From Verrucomicrobiota bacterium (lineage in GTDB: Bacteria; Verrucomicrobiota; Verrucomicrobiia; Opitutales; Opitutaceae): 64,000 nt of DNA. A program made the position numbers and the translations under genes. Within the stretch, counting starts at the first letter, position 1, and every line of letters starts with the position of its first letter. Under the pieces are notes generated by a model that was not told where the DNA came from, did not search any database, and worked only from the letters and a program-made list of their open reading frames with translations. Of this stretch, positions 35,590 through 42,338 are shown piece by piece. The DNA lies in contig JAEWBF010000099.1 in NCBI GenBank assembly GCA_023391285.1, positions 4,807-68,806 of the forward strand. The letters are read 5' to 3'.

Positions 35590-36036
35590 ATGTTCAAGAT
35601 TTCCCCCACCCCGCTCGATCCCGCCGCGCTGAAGCAGATCCTGCTCGATCCGCACGCCGGCGCCTGCGTCACCTTCGAAGGCTGGGTGCGCGATCACAAC
35701 GACGGTCGCGCCGTCCGCGCCCTCGACTACGAAGCGTTCGCCGAACTCGCCGAACGCGAGGGCAATCGCATCCTCGCCGAAGCCCGCGCCAAATTCGACC
35801 TCGTCACGGCTCACTGCATCCACCGCATCGGCTCGCTCCAAATCGGCGATCTCGCCGTGTGGACCGGCGTCTCCGCCGCTCACCGCAGCGCCGCGTTCGA
35901 CGCCTGCCGCTACATCATCGACGAAGCGAAGGCCCGTGTCCCGATTTGGAAAAAAGAGCACTACGTCGAAGGCGCCAGCGAGTGGATCAATTGTGCCACG
36001 CGCGGCGATCACGCCACCTCGCGCGCGCAGCGCTAA
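35590..36036 (+). CDS. moaE: Molybdopterin synthase catalytic subunit
   Basis: 148 residues. It transfers sulfur from MoaD to precursor Z. Motifs: CVTFEGWVRDHNDGRAVRALDYEAF at residues about 27-51 (in pieces GWVRDHNDGR and LDYEAF), HRIGSLQIGD, and the lysine-rich PIWKKEHYVEG active-site strand. Last gene of the mo cluster. The gap to nuoA is about 110 bases. Confidence 0.95.
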   Translation: MFKISPTPLDPAALKQILLDPHAGACVTFEGWVRDHNDGRAVRALDYEAFAELAEREGNRILAEARAKFDLVTAHCIHRIGSLQIGDLAVWTGVSAAHRSAAFDACRYIIDEAKARVPIWKKEHYVEGASEWINCATRGDHATSRAQR

Positions 36037-36145
36037 CCCATGCGCGACCTTGCAACAAACGCGCAGGGTTCGCCAAAAAAGAACACCGCTTCGGCGTTGA
36101 GATCGGCGACGCCGTTTTCATGTTCTTAGTCCCCGCTGCGCATTT

Positions 36146-36517
36146 ATGGACGCCCACCCCTATGCGTTTCTTGCCCTGTTTCTCGCCGTCGCGATCGCGT
36201 TTCCTCTCGTCATGCTCGGCGTCGCCCGCGCGTGGGTGAAGTTCTTCCAACCCGCCAAGCCCGGCCCGCTCAAAAACTCCACTTACGAATGCGGCCTCGC
36301 GCCCAGCGGCGATTCCTGGATCCAGTTCAAAGCCCACTACTACCTCTACGCGATTTTCTTCCTGATCTTCGACGTCGAGGTGCTGTTTCTTCTTCCGTTC
36401 GCCGTCGCCTTCACCGGCCTCCCCGCCGGCGCGTTGTTCGCGATGCTCGTCTTCATCCTCCTTCTCGCCGAGGGTCTCGTCTGGGCCTGGCACCGCGGCT
36501 ACCTCGAATGGAAATGA
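36146..36517 (+). CDS. nuoA: NADH-quinone oxidoreductase subunit A
   Basis: 123 residues, three membrane helices. Family motif KPGPLKNSTYECGLAPSGDSWIQF contains the invariant ECG with the cysteine near the quinone cavity. First gene of a 12-gene operon. Its stop TGA overlaps the nuoB start by 4 bases. Confidence 0.96.
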   Translation: MDAHPYAFLALFLAVAIAFPLVMLGVARAWVKFFQPAKPGPLKNSTYECGLAPSGDSWIQFKAHYYLYAIFFLIFDVEVLFLLPFAVAFTGLPAGALFAMLVFILLLAEGLVWAWHRGYLEWK

Positions 36518-37167
36518 GCAACGAAGCGCCAGCAGCCGCCCCCATCACCGACGCGGAACGCGACGAGCTCCGCCGCCACGGCATCCTGCTCACGAGCCTC
36601 GAAGAGCTTCACAACTGGGGTCGCAGCAATTCCATCTGGCCCCTCCAATTCGGCCTCGCCTGCTGCGCGATCGAGATGATCGCCACCGCCACCGCGCGCT
36701 TCGACATCGCCCGTTTCGGCGCCGAAATCTTCCGCCCCTCGCCCCGCCAGGCCGATCTCATGATCGTCTCCGGCACCGTCACCAAAAAGATGGCGCCGCA
36801 GGTCGTCCGCCTCTGGAACCAGATGCCCGAGCCGAAATACTGCATCGCGATGGGCGCCTGCGCGATCTCCGGCGGGCCCTTCAAACAGGGCTACAACGTC
36901 CTCAAGGGCATCGACCGTTTCATCCCCGTCGACATCTACATCCCCGGCTGCCCGCCGCGCCCCGAAGCGCTCCTCAACGGCTTGATGGAGCTGCAAAAGA
37001 AAATTCGCGCCGAACGTCTCGCCGGCCCCCACGCCGCCCGCCACGTGCGCAACGACATCCCCAGCGAGTATCCAATTCCTGAATTCGGCGATCACGACCT
37101 CGACCCGCCCAAAAACCCATCCGTCTGGCAACCGGCCTCGCCGCTGCCGCGCACCGGAAAAGCGTAA
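36514..37167 (+). CDS. nuoB: NADH-quinone oxidoreductase subunit B
   Basis: 217 residues. It carries the N2 [4Fe-4S] cluster that hands electrons to quinone: cysteines in FGLACCAIEM, MGACAISGGPF and IPGCPPRPEA. The C-terminus is about 40 residues longer than usual (PSEYPIPEFGDHD...). The ATG at 36514 overlaps the nuoA stop; another at 36508 is possible. A heptamer-type repeat separates it from nuoC. Confidence 0.96.
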   Translation: MSNEAPAAAPITDAERDELRRHGILLTSLEELHNWGRSNSIWPLQFGLACCAIEMIATATARFDIARFGAEIFRPSPRQADLMIVSGTVTKKMAPQVVRLWNQMPEPKYCIAMGACAISGGPFKQGYNVLKGIDRFIPVDIYIPGCPPRPEALLNGLMELQKKIRAERLAGPHAARHVRNDIPSEYPIPEFGDHDLDPPKNPSVWQPASPLPRTGKA

Positions 37168-37177
37168 CCCCGCCCCG

Positions 37178-37308
37178 CGGCGGGGAAGCTCCAAGAACCA
37201 AACGCCAAGCTCCAATGAATCTCCAACCTCCAGTCTCCAAACCCACCGCCCTTGATGTTTGGAGCTTCTCTGGAGCTTGGATCTTGGAGCTTGGATCTTC
37301 GCGTTAAC
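37178..37308. repeat. Imperfect inverted repeat built from heptamers (nuoB-nuoC gap)
   Basis: Left half holds units such as AAGCTCC, CAAGCTCC and ATCTCCA. The right half holds the complementary TGGAGCT and TGGATCT units at a 7-base spacing. Together they could fold into a long imperfect hairpin filling most of the gap. Related to the tract at 24481-24534. Confidence 0.55.
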
Positions 37309-37310
37309 GC

Positions 37311-38000
37311 ATGGAAACGCTCGAAGAGATCCGCGCCCGCCTCCTCGCCCGTTTCCCCGCGGCGCAGATCACACTCATCACGAATCCCGGCCCGGCCGCC
37401 GAACACTCGCTGCTCCTCGATTCCGCTCACGCCCGCGACATCGCGCTATTCCTCCGCGATTCACCCGGCTTCCGGTTCGACTACTGCTCCAACGTCACTG
37501 GCGTCGACTGGCCCAACAAAGAGATCGTTGAAACGACAAAAACGTCCGTCCCCGATCCCGCCGGCGGTCCCGCGAAAATCGTCGAAACCAAAACCAAGCG
37601 TCTCGAGCCCGGCTACCTCGAAGCCGTCTATCACCTCTACTCGATGGAGCTGAGCCACGGCCCCGTCATCCTTCGCCTGCGCACCACCAACCGCACCGAC
37701 CAGGTCACGCTTCCTTCGCTCACGCCCGTCTGGCGCTCCTGCGAATTCCAAGAGCGCGAGATCTTCGACCTCTTCGGCATCGTCTTCGAAAACCACCCCG
37801 ACCTCCGCCGTATCCTAATGTGGGATACGTTCAAGGATCATCCCATGCGCAAGGACTACGTCGCCCCCGACGACTTCGAATGGGAACCCACGCCTCACGG
37901 CGAAGTCCTCGCCCACGCGCAAAAGCACTACCCCACCCATGGAGGCGCGGTGCCCCCACCGCGCACTCCCGCCGCATCCCCCGGAGGCCCCGTCGCATGA
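37311..38000 (+). CDS. nuoC: NADH-quinone oxidoreductase subunit C
   Basis: 229 residues. The Q-module peripheral subunit with the family motif SLTPVWRSCEFQEREIFDLFGIVFENHPDLRRI (in parts WRSCEFQEREIFDLFGI and PDLRRILM). The last ~20 residues (HGGAVPPPRTPAASPGGPVA) are encoded by a 24-base palindromic element that also occurs after pssA, so the natural C-terminus probably lies near KHYPTH. It overlaps nuoD by 4 bases. Confidence 0.95.
   Translation: METLEEIRARLLARFPAAQITLITNPGPAAEHSLLLDSAHARDIALFLRDSPGFRFDYCSNVTGVDWPNKEIVETTKTSVPDPAGGPAKIVETKTKRLEPGYLEAVYHLYSMELSHGPVILRLRTTNRTDQVTLPSLTPVWRSCEFQEREIFDLFGIVFENHPDLRRILMWDTFKDHPMRKDYVAPDDFEWEPTPHGEVLAHAQKHYPTHGGAVPPPRTPAASPGGPVA
37941..37964. 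repeat. Palindromic element, copy 2, translated as the nuoC C-terminus
   Basis: GGAGGCGCGGTG-cccc-CACCGCGC, identical to 29925-29948. Read in the nuoC frame as GGAVPPPR. Confidence 0.75.
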
Positions 38001-39193
38001 CTCCCTCCGATCTCTCAACTCTCAACCCTCAACTCTCAACTCCGTTCGCCGCACCCAGCGGCGCAACGGTCCGCCAGGTCCACGACGAATTCCACGGCGA
38101 CCTCCTCGAGGTCTCGATGGGCCCGCAACACCCGTCGACCCACGGCGTGTTCCGCATGGTCGCCACCCTCGATGGCGAACGAATCGTAAAGCTGAAACCG
38201 GTTTTTGGATACCTTCACCGCAATCACGAGAAACTCGGCGAGAACACCACCTATCTCGCCTCCATGCCCTACACCGATCGTCTCGATTACCTCTGCTCGA
38301 TGACGAATAACTGGGCCTACGCGCTCGCCGTCGAAAAACTCGCCGGCCAGCCCGTCCCCGATCGCGCGCAATACCTCCGCATCATCCTCGCCGAGCTCAC
38401 GCGCCTCGTGAACCACATGTGCCTCGTCGGCTTCCTCTTCAACGACCTCGGCACCTCCTTCACGCCGCTCCTCTACGCCTTCCGCGAACGCGAGAAAATC
38501 CTCGATCTCTTCGAAGCGCTCTCCGGCTCCCGGATGATGCACAACTACCAGCGCTTCGGCGGCTGCCGCGTCGATCCGTCGCCCGAATGGCTCGGCGCCG
38601 CGAGCCAGCTCGTCGACAACTTCCCGCGCTTCCTCGACGAGTTCGAAGAACTCCTCACGGGCAACGAAATCATGCTCGCCCGCACGCAGGGCGTCGGCGT
38701 CCTCCCGCGCGATCTCGCCATCAACGCCGGCATCACCGGCCCCATGCTCCGCGCCAGCGGCGTCGCCTACGATATCCGCAAGGTCGACGGCTACGGCTTC
38801 TACCCGCGTTTCGATTTCCGCATCCCGCTCGGCGAGCACGGCGACACCTACGATCGCTACATGATGCGCATCCTCGAAATGCGCGAGTCCGTGAAAATCC
38901 TCCAACAAGCCTTCCGCGATCTTCCCGCCGGCCCGATCATGGACCCGAAAGCGAAGATCCGCGGCTTCCGCCCCAAGCCGGGCGAAGCCTACGGCCGCAT
39001 CGAAGGCCCGAAGGGCGAAATCGGTTTTCACCTCATCAGCGACGGCGGTCCGAATCCCTACCGTTACCGCATCCGCCCGCCGTCCTTCATCAACCTCACC
39101 GTGCTCGAGGACATGTGCCTCGGCCACACCATCGCCGACTCCGTCGTGATCCTCGGCTCCATCGACATCGTCCTCGGAGAAGTCGACCGATGA
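37997..39193 (+). CDS. nuoD: NADH-quinone oxidoreductase subunit D
   Basis: 398 residues. The 49-kDa subunit that lines the quinone pocket: STHGVFRMVATLDGE with the HGxxR motif, EYGx-type regions, RQRGVGVLPRDLA region (ARTQGVGVLPRDL) and the terminal LGSIDIVLGEVDR. The first ~22 residues (MTPSDLSTLNPQLSTPFAAPS) come from a CTCTCAA heptamer tract plus hairpin; the conserved part starts at VRQVHDEFHGDLL. It overlaps nuoC by 4 bases. Confidence 0.96.
   Translation: MTPSDLSTLNPQLSTPFAAPSGATVRQVHDEFHGDLLEVSMGPQHPSTHGVFRMVATLDGERIVKLKPVFGYLHRNHEKLGENTTYLASMPYTDRLDYLCSMTNNWAYALAVEKLAGQPVPDRAQYLRIILAELTRLVNHMCLVGFLFNDLGTSFTPLLYAFREREKILDLFEALSGSRMMHNYQRFGGCRVDPSPEWLGAASQLVDNFPRFLDEFEELLTGNEIMLARTQGVGVLPRDLAINAGITGPMLRASGVAYDIRKVDGYGFYPRFDFRIPLGEHGDTYDRYMMRILEMRESVKILQQAFRDLPAGPIMDPKAKIRGFRPKPGEAYGRIEGPKGEIGFHLISDGGPNPYRYRIRPPSFINLTVLEDMCLGHTIADSVVILGSIDIVLGEVDR
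38012..38063. repeat. CTCTCAA heptamer element translated in nuoD
   Basis: Four heptamers (CTCTCAA, CTCTCAA, CCCTCAA, CTCTCAA; 38012-38041) followed by the hairpin CGCCGC-accca-GCGGCG (38047-38063). Same architecture as in nuoH and the RNA methyltransferase gene. Confidence 0.85.
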
Positions 39194-39194
39194 T

Positions 39195-39303
39195 TCCTCA
39201 ACCACGGATTAACACGGATGAACACAGATCAATCAGTCGAACTCCTCTCTGATGGATCGGCGATCCGTGTCCATCCGCGTCCATCCGTGGTTAAAAACCA
39301 AAC
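39195..39303. repeat. Imperfect inverted repeat with about 10-base units (nuoD-nuoI gap)
   Basis: Left half ACCACGGATT-AACACGGATG-AACACAGATC, right half the complement GATCCGTGTC-CATCCGCGTC-CATCCGTGGT. Fills the gap almost completely. The ACCACGGAT phrase recurs in Verrucomicrobia and Planctomycetes by recollection. Confidence 0.75.
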
Positions 39304-39306
39304 CCG

Positions 39307-40023
39307 ATGCTAGGAACCGGCATTCTCAAAGGCCTCGCCGTCACCGCGAAAAACTTCGCGGGCAGCTACACCACGTCCGAACGCCTCGTCACCGTCGAGT
39401 ATCCCGAGAAACGCCTCCCTATTCCCGAGGCGTATCGAAACTTCCCCTTCCTCGTCACCGAAAACGCCGAAGACCCGATGGGCACGTTGCGCTGCGTCGC
39501 GTGCCAAATCTGCGAAAAGGAATGCCCGCCGCAGTGCATCTACATCGAGAAATCAAAGGACAAAAAACCCGACGCCACCGGCAAGCCGCAGCTCTACCCC
39601 GCCGTCTTCGACATCGATATCTCCGTCTGCATGAGCTGCCAGATCTGCGTCGAGGTCTGTCCCTTCGACGCGATCAAGATGGACCAGGTCTTCGAAATCG
39701 CCGCGCCCGATCGCTTCAACGACCTCCTGCTCAACCGCGAACAACTCGCGAAGCCCAACACCTACTACCACCAGATCCATCCGACCGAAGCCGCCGAAGT
39801 CGACGCCCGCCTCGCCGCCGAACGCCAGGCCGCCGCCGAAAAAGCCAAAGCCGCCGCCGCCCGTAGCGCGGGCAGCCTGCCCGCGTCTCCCTCCGCTCTG
39901 GTCGAACGCCAAACTTCCACCCCCACCACCACGCCCCGCCCCGCCGCAACGATTCCAACACCGCCTCCCAAACCCGCCGACGCGCCGAGCGCGGAAGCCC
40001 CCAAGCCTCCGCCCGCCGCATGA
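39307..40023 (+). CDS. nuoI: NADH-quinone oxidoreductase subunit I
   Basis: 238 residues. Two [4Fe-4S] ferredoxin motifs (CVACQICEKECPP and CMSCQICVEVCPF) carry clusters N6a/N6b. The core ends near residue 165; the tail of ~70 residues is Ala/Pro/Thr-rich and partly encoded by a palindromic element at 39863-39886. Placed before nuoH rather than after it. It overlaps nuoH by 4 bases. Confidence 0.95.
   Translation: MLGTGILKGLAVTAKNFAGSYTTSERLVTVEYPEKRLPIPEAYRNFPFLVTENAEDPMGTLRCVACQICEKECPPQCIYIEKSKDKKPDATGKPQLYPAVFDIDISVCMSCQICVEVCPFDAIKMDQVFEIAAPDRFNDLLLNREQLAKPNTYYHQIHPTEAAEVDARLAAERQAAAEKAKAAAARSAGSLPASPSALVERQTSTPTTTPRPAATIPTPPPKPADAPSAEAPKPPPAA
39863..39886. repeat. GTAGCGCGGGC palindrome translated in the nuoI tail
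   Basis: CGCGGGCA-gcc-TGCCCGCG, 8-bp stem (39867-39885), preceded by GTAG. Read in frame as RSAGSLPAS, avoiding the TAG stop. Confidence 0.65.
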
Positions 40024-41264
40024 CCGCTCTCCCCCTCTCAACTCTCAACTCTCAACTCTCAACTTCAGCGCCGCGCAGCAGCGCGGCGCTGCTCGAACAC
40101 GCCCCCCTCGCCGCCCGCGACTGGCTCGTATCCATTTTTCCCGCACCGCTGCAGTGGCTCGTCCACCACCTGATCACGATCGTCGCGGTGCTCGCCGTCT
40201 TCGGCCTCTTCTTCGCGTTCCTCACCATCGTCGAACGCAAGCTTCTCGGTCGCATCCAAAACCGCCTCGGCCCCAACCGCACCGGCCCCTTCGGTTTCCT
40301 CCAACCTTTCGCCGACGCCGTCAAAGCCCTCACGAAGGAAGACATCGTTCCGTCTGCCGCCGATAAACTCCTCCATTTCCTCGCGCCGGTCGTCGTCTGC
40401 ACCTTCGCCCTGATGACCTTCGCCGTCCTGCCCTTCGGACGCGAACTCATCCCCGTCGAACTCGACGCCGCCGTGCTCTACTTCTTCGCCGCCGGCGCCT
40501 CCACCGAGCTCGCGATCTTCATGGCCGGCTGGTCCAGCCGAAACAAATACTCGCTCCTCGCCGCCATGCGCGCGCTCGCCCAGCTCATCAGCTACGAGCT
40601 TCCGCTCCTCCTCGCGGTCGTGCCGGTCATCATGCTCTCCGGCACGCTCTCCACCCAGAACATCGTCCTCGCCCAGGGCGGCTGGACCTTCGGCATTCTC
40701 CCACATTGGCACATCCTCACCCCGTGGGGCGCGTGCGCGTTCTTGATCTTCCTGATCGCCGCCCTCGCCGAAACCAACCGCTCGCCGTTCGATCTCCCCG
40801 AAGCCGAAAGCGAGCTCATCGCCGGCCACCTCACCGAGTATTCGGGTTTCAAATACGCACTCTTCTTCATGGCCGAATACTTCGGCATGACCGCCCTCTG
40901 CGGCCTCGGCGTCACCCTCTTCCTCGGCGGTTGGCAGGCGCCGTTCGCCTTCCTCGAGTTCATCCCGTCCTACGTCTGGTTCGGCCTGAAACTCTTCGCG
41001 CTGATCCTCGTGCTGATCTGGATCCGCGGCACGCTGCTCCGTCTGCGCATCGACCAGCTCACGCGGCTCTCGTGGAAATTCCTCGTTCCGCTGGCGTTGA
41101 TCAACCTCGCCAACGCCGCCTTCTGGTCGCTCACCGCGAATCTCCCGCCGCTGCTCCAGATCGCGCGGTGGGTCGTCTCGATCGCGCTCGTCGTCATCCC
41201 GTTCGTGCTCATTGGCCGCCGCCTGAGCACCGGCCTCGCGCCGAGAACCTACCGCTACGCGTGA
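40020..41264 (+). CDS. nuoH: NADH-quinone oxidoreductase subunit H
   Basis: 414 residues, eight or nine membrane helices. Quinone-site loops are present: ERKLLGRIQNRLGPNRTGPFGFLQPFADAVK (in parts ERKLLGRIQNRLGPN and GFLQPFADAVK), ELPLLLAVVP and EAESELIAGHLTEYSG, which includes the conserved ESELVAG-type motif. The first ~28 residues come from the same CTCTCAA heptamer element as in nuoD (LSTLNSQLST). The natural start is unclear because the overlap with nuoI (4 bases) supports the annotated ATG. Confidence 0.96.
   Translation: MTALPLSTLNSQLSTSAPRSSAALLEHAPLAARDWLVSIFPAPLQWLVHHLITIVAVLAVFGLFFAFLTIVERKLLGRIQNRLGPNRTGPFGFLQPFADAVKALTKEDIVPSAADKLLHFLAPVVVCTFALMTFAVLPFGRELIPVELDAAVLYFFAAGASTELAIFMAGWSSRNKYSLLAAMRALAQLISYELPLLLAVVPVIMLSGTLSTQNIVLAQGGWTFGILPHWHILTPWGACAFLIFLIAALAETNRSPFDLPEAESELIAGHLTEYSGFKYALFFMAEYFGMTALCGLGVTLFLGGWQAPFAFLEFIPSYVWFGLKLFALILVLIWIRGTLLRLRIDQLTRLSWKFLVPLALINLANAAFWSLTANLPPLLQIARWVVSIALVVIPFVLIGRRLSTGLAPRTYRYA
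40035..40090. repeat. CTCTCAA heptamer element translated in nuoH
   Basis: Four and a bit perfect CTCTCAA heptamers (40035-40064), then a hairpin AGCGCCGCGC-agca-GCGCGGCGCT with a 10-bp stem (40067-40090). Confidence 0.88.
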
Positions 41265-41271
41265 TGAAATT

Positions 41272-41376
41272 TTCGAATCTCGAATCTCGAATTTCGATTT
41301 CCCGCCCGACGCAGCACCGGACGAGATCGGCCGCGGTTTGGAAAATTCGAAAATCGAAAATCCGAAATCGAAAATG
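41272..41376. repeat. Inverted heptamer repeat (nuoH-nuoJ gap)
   Basis: Left arm TCGAATC-TCGAATC-TCGAATT-TCGATTT; right arm GAAAATC-GAAAATC-CGAAATC-GAAAAT, period 7, imperfectly complementary. AT-rich against its neighbours. Confidence 0.75.
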
Positions 41377-41378
41377 AA

Positions 41379-41924
41379 ATGATCGCGCTCGCCATCATCG
41401 CCGCCCTCACCGTCGCGAGCGCCGCGCTCGCGTTGACGCGTCGCAATCTCATCCACGCCGCGCTCCTCCTCATTTTCACGTGGGCCGGCATTGCTGCGTT
41501 CTACCTCTGGGCCGGCGCCGAGTTCATCGCCTTCGCGCAAGTCCTCATCTACGTCGGCGCGGTTTCCATGGTTGTCCTCTTCGCCGTGCTGCTGACGAAG
41601 CGCACGCTCGCCGACGCTCCCATCGAACCGTCTTCCCATCGCCGCGCCTGGGTCGCCGTCATCGCCGGTGGCGCGATCTTCGGCCTCCTCGCCTTCGCGA
41701 TCACCCAAACGCACTTCGCTCCGCCACCGGACCGCGCCCCGGTCATCGAAGTCCGCCAACTCGGCTTTCAACTCATGGGCCCTCACGCCGCCTCGCTGCT
41801 CGTGGCCGGCATGATCCTCACCGTCGCCCTCCTCGGCGCCACGATCATCGCCGCCACCGAAGGTAGGGACGGCTCTCCGAGCCGTCCGCCTCACGCCACA
41901 CATCCGGACGATCCCGCCGCATGA
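41379..41924 (+). CDS. nuoJ: NADH-quinone oxidoreductase subunit J
   Basis: 181 residues, five membrane helices, with the family segment GAEFIAFAQVLIYVGAVSMVVLFAVLLT (part of TM3 with its pi-bulge region). The last ~20 residues are from a palindromic element (41863-41889). The stop overlaps nuoK by 4 bases. The start follows the heptamer repeat directly; no ribosome site is visible. Confidence 0.95.
   Translation: MIALAIIAALTVASAALALTRRNLIHAALLLIFTWAGIAAFYLWAGAEFIAFAQVLIYVGAVSMVVLFAVLLTKRTLADAPIEPSSHRRAWVAVIAGGAIFGLLAFAITQTHFAPPPDRAPVIEVRQLGFQLMGPHAASLLVAGMILTVALLGATIIAATEGRDGSPSRPPHATHPDDPAA
41863..41889. repeat. GTAGGGACGGCTC palindrome translated in the nuoJ tail
   Basis: GGACGGCTC-tcc-GAGCCGTCC, 9-bp perfect stem (41867-41887) preceded by GGTAG. 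Read as GRDGSPSRPP in the nuoJ frame. Confidence 0.75.
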
Positions 41925-42241
41925 CCGCGCTCTCCGCACTTCACCTCTGCCTGCTCCTCTCCGCCGCGCTCTTCACGCTCGGTCTCATCGCCGCGCTCAC
42001 CCGCAGCAACAGCATCCTCGTCCTCCTCGGTGTCGAACTGATGCTCAACGCCGCGAACCTGAACTTCATCGCCTTCTGGCGCTACGGTCCCTCGCCTGCG
42101 CCCGCCACCGGCATCGTCTTCGTTCTCTTCTCGATCGCCGTCGCCGCCGCCGAAGCCGCCGTTGGCCTCGCCCTCGTGATCGCGATTTACCGCCACCAGA
42201 AAAACATCCGCCTCCAGGAGGCGAGTCGTCTGAAAGGATAA
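41921..42241 (+). CDS. nuoK: NADH-quinone oxidoreductase subunit K
   Basis: 106 residues, three membrane helices. It carries the two buried glutamates typical of the subunit: LGVELMLNAANLNF (TM2) and AVAAAEAAVGLALVIAIYR (TM3). Coupled to nuoJ by a 4-base overlap; followed by a repeat-filled 97-base gap to nuoL. Confidence 0.95.
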   Translation: MTALSALHLCLLLSAALFTLGLIAALTRSNSILVLLGVELMLNAANLNFIAFWRYGPSPAPATGIVFVLFSIAVAAAEAAVGLALVIAIYRHQKNIRLQEASRLKG

Positions 42242-42243
42242 GG

Positions 42244-42333
42244 AGCCCGCGAAACACGCGAATGCACGCGAAAGCCTACAAGATCCCTTCTGAGTCGCGC
42301 CTCGATTCGCGTCTTTTCGCGTGTTTCGCGGGA
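42244..42333. repeat. Imperfect inverted repeat with CGCGAA units (nuoK-nuoL gap)
   Basis: Left half CCCGCGAAACA-CGCGAATGCA-CGCGAAAGC, right half ATTCGCGTC-TTTTCGCGTG-TTTCGCGGG, mutually complementary in reverse. Confidence 0.72.
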
Positions 42334-42338
42334 GAACC

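Noticed and set aside
40065..41939. A 624-residue open frame on the minus strand opposite nuoH and nuoJ
   Set aside because: Shadow of C-rich third codon positions; its translation is Glu/Arg/Asp-biased with no domain, while the + strand genes are unmistakable.
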